A stretch of 64,000 nucleotides of DNA from Halostagnicola larsenii XH-48 (lineage in GTDB: Archaea; Halobacteriota; Halobacteria; Halobacteriales; Natrialbaceae), in the NCBI RefSeq assembly GCF_000517625.1, contig NZ_CP007055.1, positions 2,046,001 to 2,110,000 of the forward strand, read 5' to 3'. The position numbers were made by a program, and so were the translations under genes. Shown one piece after another: positions 26,169 to 34,691 of the stretch (position 1 is its first letter; the number at the start of each line of letters is the position of its first letter). The notes under the pieces were generated by a model. The model did no database searches, was not told the origin of the DNA, and saw only the letters and a program-made list of their open reading frames with translations.

Positions 26169-27119
26169 ATGCAACAGGAACACATCCAGACGGGCAAGGC
26201 GATTCAGAAACGAACCGGGAAGACGTTCTATCTCGCGACCCGGTTTCTCCCCGAGCGCGTTCGCCACGCCACGCACGTCCTCTACGCCTTCTTTCGGATC
26301 GCCGACGAGGTCGTCGACGACGCGAACGGCGCGCCGCCTGCCGAACAGGCCGCTCGCCTCGAGTCGTTACGAGCACAGGCTCTCGGCGAACAGCCCCCAG
26401 AAGACGACGTGCTCATCGCGTTCGATCAGCTTCGCGACCGGTACGATATCGCCGATCGGGAGATCGACGTCTTCATCGACGCGATGAAGACCGACATCGA
26501 GACGAACCGCTACGAGCGCTACGCCGATCTCGAGGCGTACATGCGCGGTTCGGCCGCGTCGGTCGGCGTGATGATGACGGCGATTATGGAACCCGACGAA
26601 CCCGACCTCGCCCGCCCCCACGCGGTAAAACTCGGCGAGGCGTTCCAGATGACCAACTTCCTGCGCGACGTTCGCGAGGACGTTCTCGAGCGGGATCGGA
26701 TCTACCTCCCGCTCGAGAGCCTCCGCGAGCACGGCGTCGATCAGGGGGCGGTCGAGAACCTCGCGTTCTCGGACGCGTTCGCGTCGGTGATGCAGTCGGA
26801 ACTCAAACGAACGGAACGACTCTATCGCGAGGGCGTCGCGGGAATCAGATACCTGCCGAAAGACTGCCAGTTGCCGGTGTTGCTCGCGGCAGTGTTGTAC
26901 GCCGAACACCACCGCGTGATCCGGGCACAGGACTACGACGTGTTGAACCGGGAACCGTCACTTTCGCCGTCGCGAAAACTGTGGTGTCTCGCCAGAACGC
27001 GTTGGCACTGGCACTGGAATCGTGATCCGGAAGCCGTCTTCAAGCGCGTTTCGGCGGTTCCGCCGAGCGAAACCGGCCAGCACGGACCCGGTCACGGGGA
27101 GCGCGTACCGATGCGGTGA
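26169..27119 (+). CDS. crtB: Phytoene synthase CrtB
   Basis: A 316-aa enzyme that condenses two geranylgeranyl diphosphates into phytoene, the first committed step of carotenoid synthesis. The two Asp-rich Mg2+-binding motifs are visible: RIADEVVDDANG near residue 57 and TNFLRDVREDVLERDRIYLP near residue 160. The N-terminal TGKTFYLATRFLP is also typical. The ATG at 26169 fits both the family N-terminus and the TATA box at 26109-26117; an earlier in-frame start at 26136 would lie before the predicted transcript start. The desaturase and C50 genes lie 4-8 kb away on the other strand, separated by the PGA operon. Confidence 0.93.
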   Translation: MQQEHIQTGKAIQKRTGKTFYLATRFLPERVRHATHVLYAFFRIADEVVDDANGAPPAEQAARLESLRAQALGEQPPEDDVLIAFDQLRDRYDIADREIDVFIDAMKTDIETNRYERYADLEAYMRGSAASVGVMMTAIMEPDEPDLARPHAVKLGEAFQMTNFLRDVREDVLERDRIYLPLESLREHGVDQGAVENLAFSDAFASVMQSELKRTERLYREGVAGIRYLPKDCQLPVLLAAVLYAEHHRVIRAQDYDVLNREPSLSPSRKLWCLARTRWHWHWNRDPEAVFKRVSAVPPSETGQHGPGHGERVPMR

Positions 27120-27410
27120 ACGAAGTCAGAAGCGAGCGAATTCGACCGTTCGAGCTTCGAACGACCGTTTCAACGGTCGCGATCCGAACGGTCAATTGTG
27201 AGAGTCAACTACCTCGACGGGTTTCTCCGACTATCCCGAGTACCGACGACTAACCGTTTTGCGGGTCGGTTTCGCGAATGGAACGAATGTGTGCTAACGT
27301 AATCGCCCGAAGGCGGCTACTTCGTCACGTTGTGTGATTGTTTCACAGCATTGCGACAGCTGAAATTATCTAAGGCGGCTGTAATCGATTCTCGATAGTG
27401 CAAGCAATTC
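27120..27410. other. Non-coding gap before the PGA operon promoter
   Basis: Nothing recognisable as a gene. The first ~100 nt repeat the sequence GAACG/CGTTC in several short inverted copies (for example GAACGACCGTTTCAACGGTC near 27160), which may act as the crtB transcription end. Confidence 0.3.
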
Positions 27411-27425
27411 TATAATTCAATTATA
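27411..27425 (+). promoter_or_regulatory. Palindromic TATA element upstream of the PGA operon
   Basis: TATAATT-C-AATTATA is a perfect 15-bp palindrome in an otherwise GC-rich neighbourhood. Its right half can act as a TATA box with a start near 27447, giving a leader of roughly 120 nt before pgsC. The symmetry could also be an operator that covers the TATA box. Confidence 0.45.
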
Positions 27426-27437
27426 AGTAAACTACGG

Positions 27438-27456
27438 TGAGAAAGATGGTTTCTCA
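27438..27456 (+). other. Leader hairpin of the PGA operon
   Basis: TGAGAAA (27438-27444) and TTTCTCA (27450-27456) form a 7-bp stem with loop GATGG. It is at or just after the predicted transcription start. A 22-codon reading frame starts in its loop at 27447 but lacks haloarchaeal composition. Confidence 0.35.
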
Positions 27457-27565
27457 TGTTGAAGTTATCAATGCTGCAGGTTGGTCGTTCTCTAGAGTGT
27501 CTACAACTAAGTGAGGTTCAATATGAGAAAAGGGCGTACAGACGAGCGAAGTTCGGACTGCAGGT

Positions 27566-28726
27566 ATGATTGCGGCCGTAGCGATCACCGTCCTCGGACT
27601 CGCGATCGGCAGCGTAATCACGCAAACCACCGGATACCGGCTCGGGGGAGTGATCGTCGTTCCACTCCTGGCGGTGTATACGCTGTACTCGTTCGCCGCG
27701 CTTCCGCTGTTTCTCGTGAGCGGGGTCGTCGCCTACTATCTGGTCGGCGGTATTCGGTCACACACGCTCATCCACGGCCGACAGCTACTACTCACCAGTC
27801 TGGCCGTCGGAGCGACCGTTCCAATCGCGTCGTTCGCGCTGTTCGAGATCTGGAACGTCTTCGGTTCCGCCGTCGAAATCGCGTTCTTCGGGGCGATCCT
27901 CCCGGGGATCGCGGCGTACAACTACCACAAACTGGACCCCGACGAGCGCCGCGCCGACGTGCTCTACAGCGGCGGCCTCTTGATCGGGCTGATCGCCTTC
28001 GGTGCCTCGATCGTCAACCCGACGTTTGCAACGCAACTCGATACCGGGTTAGCGTCGATCCTGTTCGCACCCGGCTCCGACATCGCGCAGTTCCGTCACT
28101 CCGTGCGCGCCGCTCCTGGAACCGCGGCCGTTCTCGACCAGATGTGGATGCTCGTGCTCCTCGGAACGGGGCTCGTCCTCTCCGAGTGGGCGAACTCCCG
28201 TTGGGGCGTCAGGCTCGGCGGACTCGTCGCCATGCCGCTGCTCGTCGCACTGTCGCTAAGCAATAGCTGGGCGCTCGGAGTCTATATCGTCGCCCTCGCG
28301 GCGGTCTACGCCACGATCACGCTCGTCAATGCGGGGACGCTCGTGTACGGTCGCGCGCTGTTGAGCACCGGTCTGATCGCGGCGATGACGGTCGGCGCGC
28401 TCGTCGCGTTGCTCGCGCCGGTCGTTACCGGATTCACGCTGTATTTCGTCGTCCTGCTGGCGGGCGTCGGCGCGTACAACTTCCACCGGGTCGCACCGGC
28501 CGAACGGTTCGCATCGGTCAGCCTCTCCGCCGGAACGTACGCAACGCTCCTGATCGGCACTCGATCCTTCGTCGAGCCGACCCCGGAGGGGATCCTGGCA
28601 ACCGTCTCGGCCGTCGAGGTTGCCCTCCTGCTCGTCACACTCGCACTCAGTGCCTACTGGGTGCTGACGCTCGAGCGACGTCGGTGGACAGTTTCGAAAC
28701 GACACTCCAGAGGTACGCTTTCATGA
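27566..28726 (+). CDS. pgsC: Poly-gamma-glutamate biosynthesis membrane protein PgsC/CapC, internally duplicated
   Basis: A 386-aa polytopic membrane protein. Bacterial PgsC is about 150 aa; this one holds two copies of that unit. GYRLGGVIVVPLLAVYTL near residue 25 matches GVRLGGLVAMPLLVALSL near residue 215; HTLIHGRQLL matches GTLVYGRALL; and PGIAAYNYHKLDPDERRA matches AGVGAYNFHRVAPAERFA. PgsC works with the ligase PgsB to make and export poly-gamma-glutamate at the membrane. The stop overlaps the pgsB start in ATGA, confirming the operon. About 10-12 hydrophobic helices are predicted by eye. The upstream frame is open in another reading but lacks haloarchaeal character. Confidence 0.88.
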   Translation: MIAAVAITVLGLAIGSVITQTTGYRLGGVIVVPLLAVYTLYSFAALPLFLVSGVVAYYLVGGIRSHTLIHGRQLLLTSLAVGATVPIASFALFEIWNVFGSAVEIAFFGAILPGIAAYNYHKLDPDERRADVLYSGGLLIGLIAFGASIVNPTFATQLDTGLASILFAPGSDIAQFRHSVRAAPGTAAVLDQMWMLVLLGTGLVLSEWANSRWGVRLGGLVAMPLLVALSLSNSWALGVYIVALAAVYATITLVNAGTLVYGRALLSTGLIAAMTVGALVALLAPVVTGFTLYFVVLLAGVGAYNFHRVAPAERFASVSLSAGTYATLLIGTRSFVEPTPEGILATVSAVEVALLLVTLALSAYWVLTLERRRWTVSKRHSRGTLS

Positions 28727-30000
28727 GTCAACAACACCCAACCAATCCGTCTCAGATCAACGAGAACCGAACCATCGTCGATACCATCGCCCGAATCGGA
28801 CAGCAGTTCGTCCAACGGGTCCTCCCCGGCGTAGCCCACTCCAAGCGCCTCGAGCAGATCGATACGAAAATCGTCGTCTCGGGGACGCGCGGGAAATCCA
28901 GTCTCACCCGGTGGATGCACGATATCCTCCATCGACGAGAGTACGACACCTACGCCAAAGTCACGGGGAACAATCCCGTCTCGATTCACTCCGGGACTGA
29001 AGAACCGATCGAACGCGAGGGGCTGGTTCGACTCTACGAGAACGAACGGGAGATCCGAGCGCACACCCCGAAGGATGCGATGATCGTCGAAAACCAGGCG
29101 ATCTCCTCCTACACGACCCGAATGTTCAACGCCCGCTTTGCGGACCCTGACGTGCTGGTGCTCAGCAATATCCGCGAGGATCACCTTTCAACGCTCGGAA
29201 CCGACCGTTACAAGGTGGCACGCGGACTGGTTCGAGCGGTCCCCGAGGGCACCCACGTCGTCAACGCCGAACAGGATCCCGCCCTCCGCGAGTACGTCGA
29301 AACCGAAGTGCAGCGCCGCGGAGCGACCGTAAGCCACGTTACGGTCCCGTCCGAGTACGAGCAGATCCCCGGTATCGAATCGATCTACGCGTTAAACGAG
29401 GTCCTCGAGGCGATCGATGAGACGCCGCTTTCGGAGGATGAACTGGCGCACTATCGCGAGCAGATGGACGTCGAGTGGACGCAACTGTACAACGGTCGAG
29501 TCTACAACGCCGCGGAGGTCAACGACGTCCAGAGCACCGAGATGATCCGCAGGGCGCTGTTTACGCGTGACTCCTCCGTCGATCAGATCGTCCCCTTTCT
29601 CTATCTCCGAGGTGATCGCCGCGGTCGGACCGTCTCGTTCCTGCACTACCTGAACGAGCTGTATCGGGCGGACGATCCGGTCTTCGACCGCGTTCACGTC
29701 GCCGGCGAGACGACGGCGGCGTTCGAGCGAAAGGCGTCGTTCCCGGTGACGGTCCACGACAAAGACGCTGACGCGGTGATCGTACTCGACAATCTGCTCG
29801 CCGGTCAGAAGCCGGTCTTTATCATGGGCAATACGGTCGCCGACTTCATGCGAGATCTCGAGGTCGCGATCGACGCCCGCAAGGCGACCGACGAGCCGGT
29901 TCAGGTGCTCGCCGGTCCGACCGCCAGCCAACCTCCGGGCGAACCATCGGTTCGAGAGAAAAGTCAACACGCCTCATCGCAACTGCCGAGCGACGACTGA
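28723..30000 (+). CDS. pgsB: Poly-gamma-glutamate synthase PgsB/CapB
   Basis: A 425-aa Mur-ligase-like amide ligase. It activates the gamma-carboxyl of glutamate with ATP and extends the poly-gamma-glutamate chain. The P-loop is VVSGTRGKSSLTRWMHDIL near residue 49, followed by AKVTGNNPVSIHSGTE and MIVENQAISSYTTRMF; VLVLSNIREDHLSTLGTDRY near residue 150 is the family signature. The ATG at 28723 overlaps the pgsC stop by ATGA. The C-terminal ~30 residues are a disordered tail. No PgsA (tethering) or PgsE gene follows, and no CapD gamma-glutamyltranspeptidase is seen; instead the next gene encodes a PGA hydrolase-type protein. Confidence 0.9.
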   Translation: MSQQHPTNPSQINENRTIVDTIARIGQQFVQRVLPGVAHSKRLEQIDTKIVVSGTRGKSSLTRWMHDILHRREYDTYAKVTGNNPVSIHSGTEEPIEREGLVRLYENEREIRAHTPKDAMIVENQAISSYTTRMFNARFADPDVLVLSNIREDHLSTLGTDRYKVARGLVRAVPEGTHVVNAEQDPALREYVETEVQRRGATVSHVTVPSEYEQIPGIESIYALNEVLEAIDETPLSEDELAHYREQMDVEWTQLYNGRVYNAAEVNDVQSTEMIRRALFTRDSSVDQIVPFLYLRGDRRGRTVSFLHYLNELYRADDPVFDRVHVAGETTAAFERKASFPVTVHDKDADAVIVLDNLLAGQKPVFIMGNTVADFMRDLEVAIDARKATDEPVQVLAGPTASQPPGEPSVREKSQHASSQLPSDD

Positions 30001-30103
30001 GCGACCTCGACCGGACGGCTCTCGCGAAGGTAGATACGTCTCTATATTTATTTTCTAAAATAAAATTCGTAATTATAATATGTTCGGTCGATAATAAGGG
30101 CAC

Positions 30104-31195
30104 ATGGGCGATAAAAAGACCAATCGAACGGTATCGAGAAGAAACATCATGGCTGGGCTGGTCGGCACTCCCGTCCTGTTCGGCGGAGCGATCGGCGCGT
30201 ACGAAGTAAGCGCTCGCAAGGACTCCGTCGAGTCAGTCGAAAACCAGGCCGTCGACAGGGACGGCGAGTCGACCGAGGTCACCCTCGGCTTCGACACGCA
30301 GGACCGGTTCGACGAAGAGACGTTCACCTACCTCGCGGCGAGTTCGGACGTCCTCAACGTCGTCGGACGAACGACCGGCGAGCAAGTTCGCGTCCGACGA
30401 GGGGACGACGAGTACGCAGTCTACACGATCGACCGAGAGGATAGCGACGACGAGCGCTCCGTGTTCGCCAACGAACTGGCACGCGCCCGTCTCGACCTCG
30501 AGAACGTCGACTGGGAGGACATCGGTGACTGTCGCATCACTTGTCCGCGACCCTCGGTCGATGTCCCGATCAACGACGAGGACGAGGTCGAAGTCGAAGT
30601 CAACCCGACGGTCGTCGATCCGGATCTATCCGTCGACGAAGCCGAAGACCAAGGCGAATACGTCGAGGTCGTCGACTCGAGCGATGCGAACGCGATCGTC
30701 CTCTCGCCACACGGCGGGGACGTCCAGCCGCACACCGGCGAGCAGGCCGAAACCGTCGTCGACGAACTGGACGGGGACGTTGCTCACTGGGGAACGCGCG
30801 GATACAGCACCAACGGGAGCGCGTTCATCCGCTGGTACGTTCCGTCCTACAACATGTCCGAGGCCTCCTACCCCGGCCTCGCAGCGGTTAGCGAGAACGA
30901 GTACGAGTACGCGATCTCGTTCCACGGAACCTGCGACCCGGTGATTCAGATCGGCGGACAGGCACCCGAATCGTTCCGCGCCGAGGTTCGCGACGCGATC
31001 AACGAAGTCCTCGCGGACACCGACTACGAAGCGGTTCTTGGCTCCGGCGACTACCGTGTTGACGGGGACCAGACCCTGCCGAACCGTCTCGCATCCCGCT
31101 GTGGGATCTGGATCGGACAGGACGACGACTCGAGAGCGCAGTACGGGACGGAGATCGCGCAAGCGGTCGCGGGCGTCCTCGAGACCCGGATCTAA
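30104..31195 (+). CDS. Poly-gamma-glutamate hydrolase-family protein, Tat-exported
   Basis: A 363-aa protein. The N-terminus has a twin-arginine signal (TVSRRNIMAGLVGTPVLFGG) and no lipobox Cys. The C-terminal ~190 residues match the PGA hydrolase/YjqB family (PF05908): AIVLSPHGGDVQPHTGEQAE near residue 205 with a zinc-binding HGG, then YAISFHGTCDPVIQIGGQ near residue 270. Phage PghP of this family cuts gamma-linked polyglutamate. It follows pgsB by 103 nt, so it could trim or release the capsule, or act as an immunity or remodelling enzyme. The middle domain (residues 50-190) is strongly acidic and unrecognised. An AT-rich block at 30045-30095 could supply an independent promoter. Confidence 0.85.
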   Translation: MGDKKTNRTVSRRNIMAGLVGTPVLFGGAIGAYEVSARKDSVESVENQAVDRDGESTEVTLGFDTQDRFDEETFTYLAASSDVLNVVGRTTGEQVRVRRGDDEYAVYTIDREDSDDERSVFANELARARLDLENVDWEDIGDCRITCPRPSVDVPINDEDEVEVEVNPTVVDPDLSVDEAEDQGEYVEVVDSSDANAIVLSPHGGDVQPHTGEQAETVVDELDGDVAHWGTRGYSTNGSAFIRWYVPSYNMSEASYPGLAAVSENEYEYAISFHGTCDPVIQIGGQAPESFRAEVRDAINEVLADTDYEAVLGSGDYRVDGDQTLPNRLASRCGIWIGQDDDSRAQYGTEIAQAVAGVLETRI

Positions 31196-31243
31196 CCGAC
31201 CGGTCACCGACGCGTTCATCGAAATCCCCTCTTTTCGCGAAAC

Positions 31244-32173
31244 TCAGAACGACTCTCGCCATCCGTCTGGAAGCGACGAGGCGAGCGTCTCGAGATCGTA
31301 CCGATCCGTCTGCAGCAAGCCACCGCCAAACAGGAGCGCGACGCCGACGGCGAGCCAGTTCCCGTAGAGAACGTTGATCGTCCCCCACAGCAAGACGAAG
31401 CTCACGAGGTCGTCGAGGACGAACTCGCAGTCGTCGACTCGAGCCCGCAGCGCCGAGCGGTCGAACGCGATGTCGACGAGGACGACCGCGACGGTGCCCG
31501 AGAGGAGCCAGCCGAGGTAGTTCGAGACTGGGACGCCGTAGTAGCTCCCGGCGGGGTCGTATGCCCAGAAACCGATCGCAACCGCTCCGGGGTCGAGCAC
31601 GAGGTCGACGGCGACGACGGCGAGAATCGCGACGGGCAAGCGGACCAACGCGCTGTCGGCGAGTTCCTCGAGCACCAACAGCGTCAACAGGTACGCGTTG
31701 AGCACGAGCGGGACGAAAAACAGCGGCAGGGCCAGCGGGACCTCGCCGAAGAGCATCGGCCCGAGCTGGATCGAGTACTCGAAGGCCCCGTAGGGCCAGT
31801 CGGTTCGGACGCCGACCATTTCGATGGCGTACGTGTAGGCCGTCAAGAACGCGAGCAGGCCGAGCGCTCGCCGATCGATTCGGGGGAGAAGCCCGACCAC
31901 GAGCGGCGAACGCATGACCGCAGTTCCAAAAAGGAGAAACAGCGGATTGTACGCGAACGGTGCCGGGACCAGCCCCGCCGCGCTTGCGAGCAACGTCACC
32001 GCGCCGACGATCGGAAAGACGACCGCGATCGTGAACCGATGCTCCCGAACGAGCGCCTCGAGCCGTCGCTGGACAGCCGCTCGCGTGCGTGGCGTCCTCG
32101 AGTCGTCGCCGCTCGAGCGGCCTGGCTCGGACGCGACGTCCGGGTCGTCCTCACCGGCTCCGTTCTCAGCCAT
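31244..32173 (-). CDS. cruF: Bisanhydrobacterioruberin hydratase CruF
   Basis: A 309-aa membrane protein of the CruF/carotenoid biosynthesis family (DUF422). In haloarchaea CruF hydrates the ends of bisanhydrobacterioruberin to make bacterioruberin, the red C50 pigment. Family features include AYTYAIEMVGVRTDWPYGAF near residue 105, YSIQLGPMLFGEVPLALPL and VLDPGAVAIGFWAYDP near residue 190, spread over about seven helices. The first ~35 residues are a hydrophilic acidic extension. The start overlaps the end of lyeJ by 8 nt, so this is the third gene of a crtI/crtD-lyeJ-cruF operon. Confidence 0.88.
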   Translation of the reverse strand: MAENGAGEDDPDVASEPGRSSGDDSRTPRTRAAVQRRLEALVREHRFTIAVVFPIVGAVTLLASAAGLVPAPFAYNPLFLLFGTAVMRSPLVVGLLPRIDRRALGLLAFLTAYTYAIEMVGVRTDWPYGAFEYSIQLGPMLFGEVPLALPLFFVPLVLNAYLLTLLVLEELADSALVRLPVAILAVVAVDLVLDPGAVAIGFWAYDPAGSYYGVPVSNYLGWLLSGTVAVVLVDIAFDRSALRARVDDCEFVLDDLVSFVLLWGTINVLYGNWLAVGVALLFGGGLLQTDRYDLETLASSLPDGWRESF

Positions 32174-33071
32174 AGAACAGCCTCCAGAGCCCGCCCATCG
32201 TCAGGACGGCTCCGACGGCGGTGTTGATCGCGGGAAACCACCAGTACGCCCGATCGACGGCCACGCTCGCGGTTGCGACGGCCGCGACGAGCGCCGGGTA
32301 GACGAGCATGAGCGCGCCGAGGCGATACTCGAGCGCACCGAAGGCGACGGCGGCGAGCAGCCAGCAGACGCCGCAGTAGGCGTACGTCCGTCTCTCGCCG
32401 AGCACCGTCGCCGTCGTTCGGATTCCGGTCGCTCTGTCGGGTTCGATATCGGGAATCGCCGAAAAGGTGTGCATGGCCATCGCCCAGAGCCAGCCGGCCA
32501 GGATCGCGAGCAGCGGGGGCTGGCTCCCGGCGACGGCCGCGTAGGCCGCTCCGGCGGGGGCGACGTAGAGCCCATTTGAAAGCGAATCGAGGGGCGGCGT
32601 GGTTTTGAACCGAAGCGGCGGCGCGCTGTAGGCGGCTCCCAAGAAGAGAAATACCGCGAGCCACGGCCACACTCCGGACGAAAGCACCGGAAAGAACGCC
32701 AGCGGAAGGAGCGCGCACGCGGCGACGGCGACGGGGACGACCCGCTGTCCCTCGTAGCGGGTTTCTTTGTCCGCCTTTTTCGGATTCGCTGCATCGATCT
32801 CCCGGTCGTAGATGTCGTTGATCCCGTACAGGAACACGTTCGCCGGGAGCAGGAAGTACCCGAGCAGGACGACGACCGGCAGCGAAATGAGGTCGCCGGC
32901 AGACGCCGCCGCGTACGCGACCCCCACGAGCACCGGCCCCGCCAGATACAGCCAGAACCGCGGTCTCGAGAGCGCCAGCAGGTATCGAAGCGTCCCCGCG
33001 GGCGTATTTGTGCTCTCAGTTGCCTCGATGCGGACCGATTCGGCGTCGCCGCTCGGTTCGTCGTCGGTCAT
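32166..33071 (-). CDS. lyeJ: Lycopene elongase/hydratase LyeJ (UbiA family)
   Basis: A 301-aa UbiA-family prenyltransferase. It adds C5 units from dimethylallyl diphosphate to both ends of lycopene, with hydration, on the way to bacterioruberin. The first Asp-rich motif is YGINDIYDREIDAANPKKAD near residue 75 and the second, FSAIPDIEPDRATGIRTTA, lies near residue 195. About eight helices are visible. The frame is open upstream but that part is a shadow of the desaturase; ATG at 33071 gives the usual length. The stop overlaps cruF by 8 nt. The location next to cruF separates it from menaquinone-type UbiA proteins. Confidence 0.9.
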   Translation of the reverse strand: MTDDEPSGDAESVRIEATESTNTPAGTLRYLLALSRPRFWLYLAGPVLVGVAYAAASAGDLISLPVVVLLGYFLLPANVFLYGINDIYDREIDAANPKKADKETRYEGQRVVPVAVAACALLPLAFFPVLSSGVWPWLAVFLFLGAAYSAPPLRFKTTPPLDSLSNGLYVAPAGAAYAAVAGSQPPLLAILAGWLWAMAMHTFSAIPDIEPDRATGIRTTATVLGERRTYAYCGVCWLLAAVAFGALEYRLGALMLVYPALVAAVATASVAVDRAYWWFPAINTAVGAVLTMGGLWRLFYG

Positions 33072-33081
33072 CGGTCCGTAG

Positions 33082-34596
33082 TCATCCGCCGTAGTCCTCG
33101 AACACGGCGTCGGCCGTGAGTTCGCCGCTGATGAGACACATCGGGACGCCGATGCCGGGCGTGGTGTACGATCCCGTAAAGTAGAGGCCGTCGACCTCCT
33201 TCGACCGGTGGGGCGGCCGAAACAGTGCGGTCTGGCTGAGCGTGTGTGCCATCCCCAGGGCCGTTCCCCGGTAGCTGTTGTACCTGTCGGCGAAGTCCTC
33301 GACGCTGAATCGCTCCTCGAGGACGATCCGGTCGCGGAGGTCCTCGCCGGTGTTCGCCGCGATGTCCTCGAGCACCTGCTCTCGGTACCGTTCGCGGCGC
33401 TCGGGGGTATCCTCGAGGCCGGGTGCGATCGGAACGAGGACGAAGAGGGTGCTGTGGCCGTCCGGTGCGACGTCGTCGTCCGTTTTCGACGGCACGCAGC
33501 AGTAGTAGGCGGGGTCGTCGGGCCAGGCCGGTTCCTCGAAGATCTGCTCGAAGTGCTGGTTCCACTCCGTCGGGAGGACGAGCGTGTGGTGGGCGAGTTC
33601 GTCGACCTCGCCCTCGAGGCCGAGATAGAGCAAGAACGCGGATGGCGCGTACGTCCGCGACTCCCAATAGTCAGGGTCGTAGCCGCGCTGGTCGGGCGCG
33701 AGCAGTTCCTGCTCGGTGTGTGCGTAATCGGCGTTGCTGACCACGATGTCGGCCTCGAACGCGCTGGGGCGTGCGGGTGAATCCTCCCCATCTCGAGGAT
33801 CGGTTTCGACTAAAAACGCGCCGTACCTGCCCTTGATCGCCGTGACCGGCTGGTTCGTTTCGTAGGTGACGCCGAGTTCGCGACCCAGTTCGACGAACGC
33901 GTCGATAACGCCGCCGACTCCGCCTTCGGGATACCAGACGCCGAGGGTAAAATCGACGTGGCTCATCAGGTTGTACAGCGCCGGCGTGTTGTTCGGCGAT
34001 CCCCCGAGAAAGACCAGCGTGTACTGCATGATCTGCTGGAGCTTCGGATGGTCGAAGTACTTCTCGACGTGGCCCTGCATCGTCCCGAGCAAGGAGAGCC
34101 CTCGAGCCTGTCGCGCGACGTCGAGGTCGAGGTAGTCACGCACCCGCGTTCGGTCCTCGTAGACGAAGTGTTCCATCCCGACCTCGTAGTTCTCGCGAGA
34201 TTTCTCGAGATACCGTTCTAACGCCTCGCCGGCTCCGTCCTCGTAGGATTCGAAGAGCGCTTTCGTCTCCGCGAGGTCGGGCGTGATGTCCACCTCGTCG
34301 CCGTCCTTGAAGAAAATTCGATAGTGCGGATCGAGGTGGGCGAGGTCGTAGTAGTCCGTCGGCGTACGATCGAACCGGCCGAAAAAACGCTCGAATACGT
34401 CCGGCATCAGGTACCACGAGGGACCCATATCGAATCGAAAGCCGTCTCGCTCGAGCACCGACGCTCGGCCGCCGAACTGTTCGTTCTTCTCGATGACGCG
34501 GACGTCCGCTCCCGCATCCGCGAGGTAACAGGCCGTCGACAGCCCGCCGACGCCAGCGCCCACGACGGCGACTGATTCACCAGCCAACGAGTTCAT
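33082..34596 (-). CDS. crtD: Carotenoid desaturase (CrtI/CrtD family)
   Basis: A 504-aa FAD-dependent desaturase. The N-terminal dinucleotide fold is VAVVGAGVGGLSTACYLADA, with VIEKNEQFGGRASV closing the FAD site, and FRFDMGPSWYLMPDVFERFF is typical of CrtI-like enzymes. The C-terminal FAD motif is GLYFTGSYTTPGIGVPMCLI. In characterised haloarchaea the enzyme beside lyeJ and cruF is the carotenoid 3,4-desaturase CrtD; from sequence alone phytoene desaturase (CrtI) cannot be excluded. ATG at 34596 fits the fold start, and CTTATCA at 34621-34627 (minus strand) is a TATA-like box about 28 nt upstream, giving a leaderless transcript. Confidence 0.85.
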   Translation of the reverse strand: MNSLAGESVAVVGAGVGGLSTACYLADAGADVRVIEKNEQFGGRASVLERDGFRFDMGPSWYLMPDVFERFFGRFDRTPTDYYDLAHLDPHYRIFFKDGDEVDITPDLAETKALFESYEDGAGEALERYLEKSRENYEVGMEHFVYEDRTRVRDYLDLDVARQARGLSLLGTMQGHVEKYFDHPKLQQIMQYTLVFLGGSPNNTPALYNLMSHVDFTLGVWYPEGGVGGVIDAFVELGRELGVTYETNQPVTAIKGRYGAFLVETDPRDGEDSPARPSAFEADIVVSNADYAHTEQELLAPDQRGYDPDYWESRTYAPSAFLLYLGLEGEVDELAHHTLVLPTEWNQHFEQIFEEPAWPDDPAYYCCVPSKTDDDVAPDGHSTLFVLVPIAPGLEDTPERRERYREQVLEDIAANTGEDLRDRIVLEERFSVEDFADRYNSYRGTALGMAHTLSQTALFRPPHRSKEVDGLYFTGSYTTPGIGVPMCLISGELTADAVFEDYGG

Positions 34597-34691
34597 TGCA
34601 CCCAGATAACAGGGACTGGGTGATAAGGCTGAGTCACACATAGGTAGGTTTCGTGACGGATCGCGGACGATACAACGAAAGGGAGTCCTCG

